DNA from: Bacteriovoracaceae bacterium UBA1511
Lineage (GTDB): Bacteria > Bdellovibrionota > Bacteriovoracia > Bacteriovoracales > Bacteriovoracaceae
Reading direction: 5' to 3'
Assembly (NCBI GenBank): GCA_002323535.1
Contig: DCQT01000041.1
Coordinates: 1-32,036, forward strand
Length of the DNA: 32,036 nt
Positions within the stretch are counted from its first letter, which is position 1. Each line of letters begins with the position of its first letter. The notes beneath the pieces were generated by a model, which made no database searches, was not told the origin of the DNA, and saw nothing but the letters and a program-made list of their open reading frames with translations. Position numbers and translations under genes: made by a program. Shown here in pieces: positions 8,887-16,560 of the stretch.

Positions 8887-9573
8887 ATGAAAATAGAAAT
8901 TCACTATGCATCTGCTAATACTGCTGCAAAAGTAATCTTTGAACCGGGGGATGAAATAACCTCTGAAGCTGGTTCAATGATCTCAATGAGCTCTAATATT
9001 TCCATTGAAACTTCTACACATCAAAAAAACTCAAAGAAAGGGGGAATCCTCTCCGGGCTTAAAAGAATTTTTAGTGGGGAGTCCTTCTTTCTTAATCATT
9101 ATAAAGCAGCTGGGCCCTCGGAATTATGGTTGGCCGCTACTTTGCCCGGTGATATGAGGGTATTTAATTTAAGAGGAACAAATCTAGTCGTTCAAAGTGG
9201 TAGTTTTGTTGCCTGTGAAAGTAGCGTCAGCATTGATTTGGGGTGGCAGGGCTTTAAATCGATGTTTAGTGGAGAGTCAATGTTTTGGCTTAAGACTTCC
9301 GGGCAAGGCCAGTTGGTTGCTTCAAGTTTTGGAAATATTTATGAGGTCGATGTTCAAGATGAATACGTCGTTGATACCGGGCACATAGTTGCTTTTGAGG
9401 AAACCTTAAGTTTTGATTTATCTAAAGCAGGTAGTTCCTGGATCCACTCCATGCTGGGCGGAGAAGGAATTGTCTGTCGATTTAAGGGGCGTGGAAAAGT
9501 TTGGTGCCAAAGTCATCATGAACAAAGTTTTGGGTATGCTTTAAGGCCAAATTTAAGGCCAAAGAAATCTTAG
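8887..9573 (+). CDS. AIM24/TIGR00266-family protein, paralogue 2
   Basis: Second tandem member of the AIM24/TIGR00266 family, 228 residues. It shares with its neighbours the 'EAGSMISMS' N-terminal block, 'FSGESFFLN' and 'FSGESMFWLK' blocks, 'SGSFVACES', 'DEYVVDTGHIVAF' and 'GGEGIVCRFKGRGKVW'. It differs by a basic insertion ('HQKNSKKGG', about residues 43-52) in the first half and a basic tail ending 'RPNLRPKKS'. GGAG lies upstream of the ATG. Its own stop overlaps the ribosome binding site (AGGAG) of paralogue 3, which starts 10 bp later, so the three are clearly co-translated units of one operon. The divergence between copies suggests old duplication and distinct roles, perhaps as a hetero-oligomer (inference). 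Confidence 0.9.
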   Translation: MKIEIHYASANTAAKVIFEPGDEITSEAGSMISMSSNISIETSTHQKNSKKGGILSGLKRIFSGESFFLNHYKAAGPSELWLAATLPGDMRVFNLRGTNLVVQSGSFVACESSVSIDLGWQGFKSMFSGESMFWLKTSGQGQLVASSFGNIYEVDVQDEYVVDTGHIVAFEETLSFDLSKAGSSWIHSMLGGEGIVCRFKGRGKVWCQSHHEQSFGYALRPNLRPKKS

Positions 9574-9583
9574 GAGCAAGTGT

Positions 9584-10264
9584 ATGAGTTCTTTTAATTT
9601 TAAAATTGACGCCAATCCAGAATTTTCGTTTTTAACAGTTGATCTCCCTGAGTCGGAAACAATAAAAGTCGAAAGCGCAGCGATGGCAAGTATGGATACT
9701 AATTTAAAAATGACGGTAAAGGCCTCAGGGGGATTAAAGCGTTTTATTACTGGTGAAAATATTTTTATCAATGAGTTTCAGGCGCAAGGAGGTGCTGGAG
9801 AAATCTCTATTGCTCCAGGTCCGAGTGGAGATATAGTTCATCAGTATATTGATTCAAACAATACGGTTTACCTAAGTTCCGGCGCTTTTCTTGCCAGCTC
9901 AAAGGGTGTTCAGATAGACAGTAAATGGCAGGGGATGACTAAAGGCTTTTTTTCCGGAGGTGGATTTTTTTTAATCAAATGTTCTGGACAAGGAGATCTG
10001 TGGTTTAACTCTTATGGCGCAATTTTTGAGGTGGACGTTAAAGGTGAATATATAGTGGACACTGGGCATATTATGGGATTTAGCTCGAGTCTTGACTATA
10101 GAATTTCAAAAGTTGGTGGTTATAAAAGTTTATTTTTTTCCGGGGAAGGTTTAGTCTGTAGGTTTTCTGGAGAGGGCAAGGTTTGGATACAAACAAAGAA
10201 CCCTAACTCTTTTGTGTGGTGGGCAGATGCTTATAGAATCGTTCAAAAAAAGGGCTCTAGTTAG
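9584..10264 (+). CDS. AIM24/TIGR00266-family protein, paralogue 3
   Basis: Third tandem AIM24/TIGR00266 protein, 226 residues. Recognisable blocks are 'ESAAMASMD', 'ITGENIFINEF', 'SGAFLASSKGV', 'FFSGGGFFLIKCSGQG', 'GEYIVDTGHIMGF' and 'FFSGEGLVCRFSGEGKVWIQT'. By eye it is closer to paralogue 2 than to paralogue 1 in the C-terminal half (shared 'VDTGHI' and 'GKVW.Q'). It begins with ATG after AGGAG. The last 8 bases overlap the end of the convergent membrane-protein gene. It has no signal peptide or obvious transmembrane helix. As the last gene of the operon it has no visible terminator; any termination signal would lie inside the opposing gene. Confidence 0.9.
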   Translation: MSSFNFKIDANPEFSFLTVDLPESETIKVESAAMASMDTNLKMTVKASGGLKRFITGENIFINEFQAQGGAGEISIAPGPSGDIVHQYIDSNNTVYLSSGAFLASSKGVQIDSKWQGMTKGFFSGGGFFLIKCSGQGDLWFNSYGAIFEVDVKGEYIVDTGHIMGFSSSLDYRISKVGGYKSLFFSGEGLVCRFSGEGKVWIQTKNPNSFVWWADAYRIVQKKGSS

Positions 10265-10802
10265 TATAAGTAATTAAACTGATGCAATAACCAAAAACAA
10301 ATAGGCTTTGAATCCACAAAGTGTTTTCATACTTTTTCCCAATTGATTGAAGATCTTTTTGCTTGATCGCAATGATACGTTCATATACCAACATGCCATT
10401 CAAGAAAATAAAAATTATCCAAAGCGCCAGTGATATATTTGTATTCCACCAAGTAAAAACTGAAATAAAGAAAATAATTATTTCAAGAGATAGATAAGTT
10501 AAGTAATCGAGCATTTTAAATTTATTAAAATTGAATAAGGTGAGCAAAAGTAATAATGGAATCGGGAAAAATACGAATCTTAGGTTTAAACCTGATTCAA
10601 ATTTATAATATATTAAAATGGACAAAATAATTGTTAATGATTTTATGATTAGTTTCAAAAGCTCATTTTTAGAATATTTCTCCTGAAGAAAGTTAACTAA
10701 GGCAAATCCAACAAAAGTTAATGTAAAGGCAAGGGAGATTTTTTTTTCGTTTAAAGTTAAGCTGAAAAATAGTGTATTAAAAAGAGTGGCGTAGTAGATC
10801 AT
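10257..10802 (-). CDS. Polytopic membrane protein, unknown family
   Basis: Hydrophobic protein of 181 residues with about five or six predicted membrane segments (roughly 1-15, 24-40, 48-66, 72-88, 98-135 and 160-178), separated by short Lys-rich loops. I recognise no family. The start ATG overlaps the stop of the AlkB gene (ATGA), so it is the third gene of a hydrolase-AlkB-membrane protein operon and is probably translationally coupled. The 3' end overlaps the convergent AIM24 paralogue 3 by 8 bases. General topology resembles small UbiA-like or EI24-like proteins, but no diagnostic motif (for example the Asp-rich motif of UbiA prenyltransferases) is seen, so no function is proposed. Confidence 0.75.
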   Translation of the reverse strand: MIYYATLFNTLFFSLTLNEKKISLAFTLTFVGFALVNFLQEKYSKNELLKLIIKSLTIILSILIYYKFESGLNLRFVFFPIPLLLLLTLFNFNKFKMLDYLTYLSLEIIIFFISVFTWWNTNISLALWIIFIFLNGMLVYERIIAIKQKDLQSIGKKYENTLWIQSLFVFGYCISLITYTN

Positions 10803-11383
10803 AAGATTACCTTCCTGAAGGTGATGTTGATTCTAGGAAGAACTTCTTTTTTTGTTTTGGGGAGTTGGTGAATCCAGTTATGCTGAAGCTCATCAGACAT
10901 TAATAACAGACTGCCTGAGGCAAGTGTTATTTTAAAAAGTTCTTTAGTTTGATTGTTTTTTAGATGGAAAAGTCTCTCACCACCAAGACTTAATGAGGCA
11001 ATGGTGGGGTTTTCTCCGAGTTCTTTCTCGTTATCGGCATGGTAAGCTGCGTAGTCATTGCCCGTTTCATAGAGGTTCACCAAGCAAGAATTAAAACTTT
11101 CTTTACAGGCCATTGAAACGATTTTTTTTAATTTTAAAAGTGGATCTATCCATGGTGTAGGCTTTAGAGTTAGATTGGAATACCTATAGTCAGCGCCCTC
11201 ATCTCCATACCATGCTTGGTATCTAGGGATAGGGATTTCTTTTCCAAATATTTTGATTTTATCTTTCTTCCACAAAATTTTTGAGTGTAGTTCTTTGAAG
11301 AAATATTCTTGTTCTTTGTGCCCCAAGAAGTCTTGGTCGTAGTAGACTTTGCCCTGATAGTCGATTACTTTTTTAAAGCTCAT
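10799..11383 (-). CDS. AlkB-family 2-oxoglutarate/Fe(II) dioxygenase
   Basis: Predicted DNA/RNA alkylation-damage demethylase of the AlkB superfamily, closest in layout to the ALKBH2/3-like group; 194 residues. 'PRYQAWYGDEGADYRYS' (53-69) is the family's substrate-side motif. Iron ligands are the HAD motif (His115, Asp117) and His172 in 'NWIHQLPKT'. The 2-oxoglutarate-binding RxNxTFR motif is at 184-190. 'IASLSLGGERLF' (128-139) is also typical. It would oxidatively remove methyl lesions such as 1-methyladenine and 3-methylcytosine in the cytosol. Its start overlaps the end of the upstream hydrolase by 11 bases and its stop overlaps the start of the membrane protein. The catalytic residues are all present, so activity is expected. 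Confidence 0.93.
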   Translation of the reverse strand: MSFKKVIDYQGKVYYDQDFLGHKEQEYFFKELHSKILWKKDKIKIFGKEIPIPRYQAWYGDEGADYRYSNLTLKPTPWIDPLLKLKKIVSMACKESFNSCLVNLYETGNDYAAYHADNEKELGENPTIASLSLGGERLFHLKNNQTKELFKITLASGSLLLMSDELQHNWIHQLPKTKKEVLPRINITFRKVIL

Positions 11384-12254
11384 AATTTAAAAATGACTCT
11401 ATTTTTTCAACACAGTGATACTTACCTTTGTCATTTTTAGAAATCATCGCAGCACAATAATTAATATCATGAGTGAAAAAGAGTAAGTTGTTTTTTAAAT
11501 CAATTTCTTCATATAGTTCTTTTTTTTCATCAATAAGAAGCTCTGGATAACGATCATATCCCATCGTAATTGGAAGGTGTACCCATGGAACACCAGGAAT
11601 AAGGTCTCCGCAAAATGTGATATTTTTTGAACGACCTTTAACGGTGACAAGAAGTTGTCCCGGTGTGTGACCATTGGATATTCGAAAGTCAAAAAGGTTT
11701 TTGATTTCTGAGGGAAAATTCTTATTTTCATCAATTAGAATTAAATTATCTTTAGGATCTAAAAGCTTTATTATATCCGGAATAAAGCTTGCTTTGTCTC
11801 TTGGGTGAGGATTTATTGCACGCTCATATGCGATAGTTGAAGTGATAAATTTGGCATTGGAGAATAAGAGCTTTTTCTCTTTAGAAAATTCTTTAAAGCC
11901 AGGTACAATTCCACCAATATGATCGAAGTGTAGGTGGGACAAGATGACATAATCTATCTCATTGGGAGAGATATTTATTTTTTCAAGGTTCTCTTTTAGT
12001 AAATGACGATTATTTGGTGTGACTCCGTAGCGATCAGCTAGCTTTGGTTCAAAGAATTGACCTATTCCTGCTTCAAGTAGAATGTTTAATCCATTGAGCT
12101 GAACCAGGAGACTTCTGCAGGCAAGCTCAATACGACCCAGTGAATCTACCTTTGTCCACTTTTCCCATACAGGTCTTGGTGCATTGCCAAACATGCTACC
12201 GCCATCAAGAAGCTGGGTGTTTCCATCTACTGAAAATATTTTTATGTCATTCAT
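11373..12254 (-). CDS. Metallo-beta-lactamase-fold hydrolase
   Basis: Zinc-dependent hydrolase with the MBL fold, 293 residues and no signal peptide. Metal-binding residues are visible in order: HLHFDH (His107, His109, Asp111, His112), His196 in 'NGHTPGQ', Asp217 in 'CGDLIP' and His262 in 'THDI'. The N-terminus 'LDGGSMFGNAPRPVWEK' marks the subgroup often annotated as N-acyl-homoserine-lactonase-like or YtnP-like, but the substrate cannot be read from the sequence. GAGG lies five bases before the ATG. A strong minus-strand terminator ends about 28 bp upstream, so it should have its own promoter there or depend on read-through. It is the first gene of an overlapping trio with alkB-like and membrane-protein genes, hinting at detoxification. 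Confidence 0.9.
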   Translation of the reverse strand: MNDIKIFSVDGNTQLLDGGSMFGNAPRPVWEKWTKVDSLGRIELACRSLLVQLNGLNILLEAGIGQFFEPKLADRYGVTPNNRHLLKENLEKINISPNEIDYVILSHLHFDHIGGIVPGFKEFSKEKKLLFSNAKFITSTIAYERAINPHPRDKASFIPDIIKLLDPKDNLILIDENKNFPSEIKNLFDFRISNGHTPGQLLVTVKGRSKNITFCGDLIPGVPWVHLPITMGYDRYPELLIDEKKELYEEIDLKNNLLFFTHDINYCAAMISKNDKGKYHCVEKIESFLNYEL

Positions 12255-12281
12255 ATTTGCCTCTTAAAAATATCCTAGCAC

Positions 12282-12308
12282 AAAAAAAAGGCCTTCCAAA
12301 GGAAGGCC
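12282..12308 (-). terminator. Intrinsic terminator of the lipocalin gene
   Basis: On the minus strand, stem GGCCTTCC (12308-12301), loop of three T (12300-12298), stem GGAAGGCC, then eight T (12289-12282). The stem is 8 bp and perfect. It lies 27 bp after the lipocalin stop and 28 bp before the hydrolase ATG, so it separates the two co-directional genes. Confidence 0.9.
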
Positions 12309-12334
12309 TATTTGAAATGAGATTTTTTAAGAGA

Positions 12335-12874
12335 CTATTCTCCAAAAACCTTTGATAGTCTTAGTTTGTTTAGATCAAAGTGGTGCACATTTTCAATTCG
12401 ATCTAGAAGCATATGGTAAGTCTCAGTAGGTAGTCTTTTTGTTCTCGAAAGTATCCATAAGAACTTTCTTTTTGGTTCTCCTACTACAGCATATTCATAG
12501 TTTTCACCAATCTCGAGAATCCAGTACTTTCCACCGAACCAGCCCCATCTTTGAAAAAAGGGAACGAATGATACTTTTAGTTTCGAACTTGTTTTTTTGT
12601 CAGTGACGAATGCCGTACCATGAGCAATTTGTAGCTCATTTGGTTTATCTAACCTTTCGCAAGTGTTGATAACCTGAACTGCTTTTCCTGTAAGTTTATA
12701 TTCTGCGGTTGTGCCTCCACATTTTCTTTGAAAACTGTTTTCGTATCGGGCGATCTCGTACCATTTGCCCATATATTTATTGAGTTCAATTTTATCTACT
12801 GTATGAAGCGGTCTACTAGCGAAAGCATTGAAGCTTAGAAGTAAACAAACTGTAGGCAATAGTGATTTAAGCAT
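12335..12874 (-). CDS. Secreted Blc-type lipocalin
   Basis: Bacterial lipocalin of 179 residues, expected to bind lipids or hydrophobic molecules in the periplasm or at the outer membrane. A signal peptide (about 1-19, ending AFA) precedes the mature protein. Family motifs are 'YMGKWYEIARYENSFQRKC' near residue 34 (the GxW motif), 'GTAFVTDKKTSSKLKVSFVPFF' and 'YAVVGEPKRKFLWILSRT' near 128-145. Unlike Escherichia coli Blc there is no lipobox Cys at the signal cleavage site, so it is probably soluble or differently anchored. GGAG lies before the ATG. It is monocistronic: an intrinsic terminator follows at once. It diverges from the UvrA-like gene, next to damage-repair genes, consistent with stress use (inference). 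Confidence 0.93.
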   Translation of the reverse strand: MLKSLLPTVCLLLSFNAFASRPLHTVDKIELNKYMGKWYEIARYENSFQRKCGGTTAEYKLTGKAVQVINTCERLDKPNELQIAHGTAFVTDKKTSSKLKVSFVPFFQRWGWFGGKYWILEIGENYEYAVVGEPKRKFLWILSRTKRLPTETYHMLLDRIENVHHFDLNKLRLSKVFGE

Positions 12875-12908
12875 TTTAATCTCCAGTTTTTGAGTTTATG
12901 ATAATTTG

Positions 12909-12926
12909 AAGCTACCTCCGTAGCTT
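12909..12926. repeat. Short inverted repeat between lipocalin and UvrA-like genes
   Basis: AAGCTAC-ctcc-GTAGCTT is a perfect 7-bp inverted repeat with a 4-base loop in the 159-bp divergent region. It is either a small operator or a hairpin in the lipocalin leader. There is no T-run, so it is not a terminator. Confidence 0.4.
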
Positions 12927-12990
12927 GCTTGTGTCGAGTTTCAGTTTTTATGAAAACAATGTAAGTAGTTGTATTTTTGTTAAAGCGGGC

Positions 12991-13018
12991 TTTACAAAAG
13001 CTAGACAAAAATTAGAAT
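12991..13018 (+). promoter_or_regulatory. Candidate promoter of the UvrA-like gene
   Basis: TTTACA (12991-12996, five of six -35 consensus bases) is separated by 16 bp from TAGAAT (13013-13018, five of six -10 consensus bases). Transcription would start near 13025, leaving only about 8-10 leader bases before the ATG at 13034. That matches the absence of a ribosome binding site there. Prediction by eye. Confidence 0.5.
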
Positions 13019-13033
13019 TGTATAGGTTTCATC

Positions 13034-15634
13034 ATGTCCAGCTCAGGCCAGTATATTAAAATCAAAGGTGCAAGGTCTCACAACCTTAAAAATATTGATC
13101 TAAAAATTAAGAAGAATTCGATCTCGTGCTTGGCCGGGCCTAGTGGTAGTGGTAAGTCTTCACTTGCTTATCATACCTTGTATGCGGAATCTAAGAGAAG
13201 GTTTCTAAATTCAATTTCTAATAGTGAGAAGTTTTTCTGGGACATTCCAAAAACTGCAGACGTAGATTTGATAGAACCGATTCTACCTGTATGGGCACTT
13301 GCCCAATATAATCCTGTCTTGGGTAGCAGGTTCAATGTTGGGGACTTATTACAACTAACAGAGCATCTTCAGTCATTTATGTTTCATGCTGGTCGCTCAT
13401 TTTGCCCAAGTTGCGAAATTGAGCTTGGAAAAGACTCTTACTCGTCTCAAATTAAAAAACATTTGAAAAATATTAACGATGGGGATGTTGTTTATTTATT
13501 CACAAGCTTCGGGGAGTATACAAGAATTTTTCCTGGGCAATTTCCTCAAAAGGGGTGGAATAAAAAAGACGGGCTTATAAAGTTGAGTTTTGGCGAAGAA
13601 GAAGACGAGCTTGATTGTGAATACGTTCTTTATCAGAGAGTAAAGGGAAAGAGTTCTTTAAAGTTAATAGAGGAAATTAAAAGGCAGGAAAAAGATATAC
13701 ATGAGCTTTATATTAAAGTTGGTGATGGTGAAATCATTCCTCTAAAAAAAACTTCAATGCTCACTTGCTCTTCGTGTGATTTCCAAGTTAAAGAAATTGA
13801 TGATGTTAGGCTTTTATCACCTATAAATGCTTTAGGAGCGTGCTCTTATTGCGAAGGTCATGGGGCAAACCTAGCTATTGATCGATCCAAAGTTGTGAGA
13901 GATTTTAGCTTAAGTATTAATCAAGGCGCGATACACGTACTCAATTACGTGCACTTTCAACACTTTCTTCCAAGGTTAGTCACAAGACTAAAAAAAGGGG
14001 GCTTTGATCCTGATGTACCATTTTCAGAATTAAGTGAGGATGTTTGGGATTTAATTGAACAACCCACTGGAAGTTACCCTGGAACGAATGATTTATTCGA
14101 CTACTTAGAATCTAAAAAATATAAAAAGTCTGTAAGGATATATTTACGAGGCTTTAAGTCTGAGACTAAGTGTGAACCATGCGATGGAACACGTATTAAT
14201 GAAGATTCATTAGAGCTCTGTGTAACACATAAAGATAAAATTATAACTTACCGTGATATATTAAAATTCAACTTGTTTGAGTTGTTAGAGTTTTTAAAAG
14301 GTTTTGAAACAGGGCATAAAGAAGTCTTGAAAATGAAAAAATCAATGATTGATTCGCTAAACCTCGCGGTTGATTTAGGGCTTGACCATATTGGCTTTAC
14401 GAGAAAGCTAAAATCAATCTCAGGAAGTGAGTACCAGAGACTTCTTTTAGTAAAGTACATGGGGCACCAGACAAGTGACAGCTTTTATATTCTTGACGAG
14501 CCAAGTCTTGGGTTGGGGGAGAAATTTCAAAAGAAAATTTTAAAACATCTCAAAGATTTAACAAAAAGAAAAAATACAGTTTTGCTTGTAGAGCATTCAC
14601 CTTTTTTTCATAAAAATTGTGACGAAATTATTGAGCTCGGGCCTGAGGCAGGAGAGCGTGGTGGAGAACTTGTCTACCAGGGTAAACCCAAAAAAAATAT
14701 AGAACATAAACTTGATCTTTCATGGGATACCAAAAAGTCTAAAAACAAAATAACGATAAAGAATGTTGGATCTGATTACCTTGTGGAAAAAACATTTAGT
14801 ATTCAACTAGGCATTGTGAATTGGGTTCATGGGGATCCAGGTGGCGGTAAAACTTCTTACTTTATTCACGGTCTGGCCAATGAACTAAACTATTATCATC
14901 AGGGGAAAAACCTCTTCAATACATCAGTTCGGTGTGACGAAGTCGTAGGGATGGACCAGGTAGATGATATTTACTATTTGGACAGTAACCTTGGCAGAGT
15001 AACTTCTAGGTCGACCGTGGGCACTTATGTTGGTTTATCTCCTTTTGTTCGAAAGATATATGCAGCGACCAAAGAAGCTAGGTCAAAAGGGCTTCGTGAT
15101 GGTGACTTTTCCTCTAATTCATCTCAAGGGCAATGTCCGGAGTGCCAAGGAGCGGGTAAAATAGTCGTTGATCTTCAATACTTTGAAGATGTCGTATTTA
15201 AGTGTGAAGTGTGTGAAGGGCGTAAAATTAAAGATAGTGCCGCTTTTATTGAGGTTAAAGGTATTCCATTTTACAAGGCAATAAATCAGGAAATGAATTC
15301 TGTAATTCCACATTTTGATATGACTGCAAAGGCAAATAGGATTTACGACTACCTTACATTGTTAAAAATTAACTATCTAAGTTTAGGTAGAGAGTTAAAT
15401 TCATTGAGTGGTGGAGAACGCCAACGCTTGAAATTATTTTCCTTGCTTCAAAAAAGGATTACAAATTCGATAATCTTTTTTGAAAATTTAAGTTTTGGTT
15501 TATCTATAAGAGAACTAGAGAGCTTTTCCGTATTATTTGAAAGACTCAGGGATGATGGTAATACGATTGTTATTATTGATAATTCGAATATTTTTTCTCA
15601 AATGAGCGATGCCGAGATTATTGTTTCCAAGTAA
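13034..15634 (+). CDS. Divergent UvrA-like excinuclease ATPase paralogue
   Basis: Cytosolic ABC-class ATPase of the UvrA family, 866 residues (true UvrA is about 940). NBD1: Walker A GPSGSGKSS (35-43), Walker B ILDEP (486-490), switch His520 in 'LLVEHS'. NBD2: Walker A GDPGGGKT (600-607) and signature LSGGE (791-795). Zinc-finger pairs lie at C124/C127, C245/C248 with C270/C273, C380/C383, and the UvrA-typical C701/C704 with C724/C727. 'DQVDDIYYLDSNLGRVTSRST' around 641-661 matches UvrA's conserved 'IDQSPIGRTPRSN' region. Departures: signature 1 is ISGSE (463-466 region), Walker B2 reads 'FFENLS' instead of LDEP, and the second switch His is Asn850. The UvrB-binding region keeps its size but lost its usual motifs. 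Probably not the housekeeping UvrA; a UvrA2-like repair or resistance role is possible. Confidence 0.88.
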   Translation: MSSSGQYIKIKGARSHNLKNIDLKIKKNSISCLAGPSGSGKSSLAYHTLYAESKRRFLNSISNSEKFFWDIPKTADVDLIEPILPVWALAQYNPVLGSRFNVGDLLQLTEHLQSFMFHAGRSFCPSCEIELGKDSYSSQIKKHLKNINDGDVVYLFTSFGEYTRIFPGQFPQKGWNKKDGLIKLSFGEEEDELDCEYVLYQRVKGKSSLKLIEEIKRQEKDIHELYIKVGDGEIIPLKKTSMLTCSSCDFQVKEIDDVRLLSPINALGACSYCEGHGANLAIDRSKVVRDFSLSINQGAIHVLNYVHFQHFLPRLVTRLKKGGFDPDVPFSELSEDVWDLIEQPTGSYPGTNDLFDYLESKKYKKSVRIYLRGFKSETKCEPCDGTRINEDSLELCVTHKDKIITYRDILKFNLFELLEFLKGFETGHKEVLKMKKSMIDSLNLAVDLGLDHIGFTRKLKSISGSEYQRLLLVKYMGHQTSDSFYILDEPSLGLGEKFQKKILKHLKDLTKRKNTVLLVEHSPFFHKNCDEIIELGPEAGERGGELVYQGKPKKNIEHKLDLSWDTKKSKNKITIKNVGSDYLVEKTFSIQLGIVNWVHGDPGGGKTSYFIHGLANELNYYHQGKNLFNTSVRCDEVVGMDQVDDIYYLDSNLGRVTSRSTVGTYVGLSPFVRKIYAATKEARSKGLRDGDFSSNSSQGQCPECQGAGKIVVDLQYFEDVVFKCEVCEGRKIKDSAAFIEVKGIPFYKAINQEMNSVIPHFDMTAKANRIYDYLTLLKINYLSLGRELNSLSGGERQRLKLFSLLQKRITNSIIFFENLSFGLSIRELESFSVLFERLRDDGNTIVIIDNSNIFSQMSDAEIIVSK

Positions 15635-16535
15635 GCTCATAGCTTTCATGAATTCTGGTATTTTTAAAATCATCATCTAGGGTTTTATGAGAGATATTTT
15701 TTATTTCAATTTTTTCATGGGAAAACTTCATCTTAAATTCAAGATTGTTTGTTGAAAAATATAGCTTTCCATTCTTTTTAATTAGTTGCATGCAATTAGA
15801 TAATAAAAAATCTTGATCTCTGTTCACATCTAGGGTCGTGCGCATCTTTTTTGAATTTGAAAAAGTTGGAGGATCTAGGACGATAATATCATAAGATTCT
15901 TTTTTTAGGCTTGTTAGTTCCTCCATAATATCAACTGCCCTAAATTCATGGGCCGCAGGGTCAATATCATTAAGTTTGAAATTCTCAACGCCCCAATCGA
16001 GGTATTTTTGGCTCAAGTCAAGGCTTGTTACTTTTTTGGCACTTACAGCGCAGGCAGTGCTAATGGCGCATGTATAACTAAAAAGATTCAAAACTTCTTT
16101 CTCTGATGATTCGAGCATTAGGGTTTGTCTTAACGGTCTGTGATCTAAAAAGACTCCAGTGTCTATATAGTCAAAAAGGTTAACTCTTAGTTTAAGTTGT
16201 CCTTCCTGTATTATTTCAAATTTATTTTCATACTTGATTCTTTTATACTTATCTGTTCTTTTTTGTTCTTTTCGTTGCTTAATAATCGGCTCTTTTTGAA
16301 ATATATCTTCAAGTGCCTTAATAGTATCTTTGAAGTTTTCCTGCTTTTTTGGAGAGTCATCTATACCGGGTCTCCTTCTATCATGAAGAATTATTTCATC
16401 ATTATAAATGTCAATAAAATAAGGAAATTCTGGAATATCATGGTGGTAAAGGCGATAAGCTGTAATATTTCTCTTGCTCATTACCTTTTTTAAGCGTTTG
16501 TTATTTTTGATAATTCTATTTTTTATGATACTCAT
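15618..16535 (-). CDS. RlmK-like SAM-dependent rRNA methyltransferase
   Basis: Class I S-adenosylmethionine methyltransferase of 305 residues. It matches the C-terminal (RlmK) half of E. coli RlmKL, which makes m7G2069 in 23S rRNA, but stands alone without the THUMP/RlmL half. Supporting blocks are 'NRI.KNNKRLKK' and 'AYRLYHHDIPEFPYFIDIY' (6-44), 'VNLFDYIDTGVFLDHRP' (118-134), SAM motif I 'VLNLFSYTC' (148-156), 'SLDLSQKYLDW' (171-181) and the catalytic-region 'DPPTFSNSKKM' (221-231). The conserved N-terminus shows that translation begins at the ATG at 16535 rather than at the later Met19. It diverges from the histidine kinase gene across only 25 bp and its last 17 bases overlap the convergent UvrA-like gene. 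The exact target nucleotide is inferred from the family. Confidence 0.88.
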   Translation of the reverse strand: MSIIKNRIIKNNKRLKKVMSKRNITAYRLYHHDIPEFPYFIDIYNDEIILHDRRRPGIDDSPKKQENFKDTIKALEDIFQKEPIIKQRKEQKRTDKYKRIKYENKFEIIQEGQLKLRVNLFDYIDTGVFLDHRPLRQTLMLESSEKEVLNLFSYTCAISTACAVSAKKVTSLDLSQKYLDWGVENFKLNDIDPAAHEFRAVDIMEELTSLKKESYDIIVLDPPTFSNSKKMRTTLDVNRDQDFLLSNCMQLIKKNGKLYFSTNNLEFKMKFSHEKIEIKNISHKTLDDDFKNTRIHESYELTWKQ

Positions 16536-16560
16536 AATTGTCTCTTCTCAAGGATTTTGG

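Noticed and set aside
11373..12254. Calling the MBL-fold gene an acyl-homoserine lactonase (aiiA-like)
   Set aside because: The metal motif is shared by many MBL hydrolases and no quorum-sensing gene is nearby, so the substrate is left open.
12916..12919. GGAGG in the minus-strand loop of the inverted repeat as a ribosome binding site
   Set aside because: No start codon follows at a usable distance and no frame opens before the lipocalin start.
16197..16493. 98-residue hydrophobic plus-strand frame before the kinase gene
   Set aside because: Antisense to the RlmK-like gene. Its hydrophobicity comes from reading Lys-rich codons in reverse (Phe/Leu-rich), and no initiation signal is seen.
16474..16560. 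Longer kinase reading from a TTG start
   Set aside because: It would overlap the divergent methyltransferase start; the ATG at 16561 has AAGGA at the right distance.
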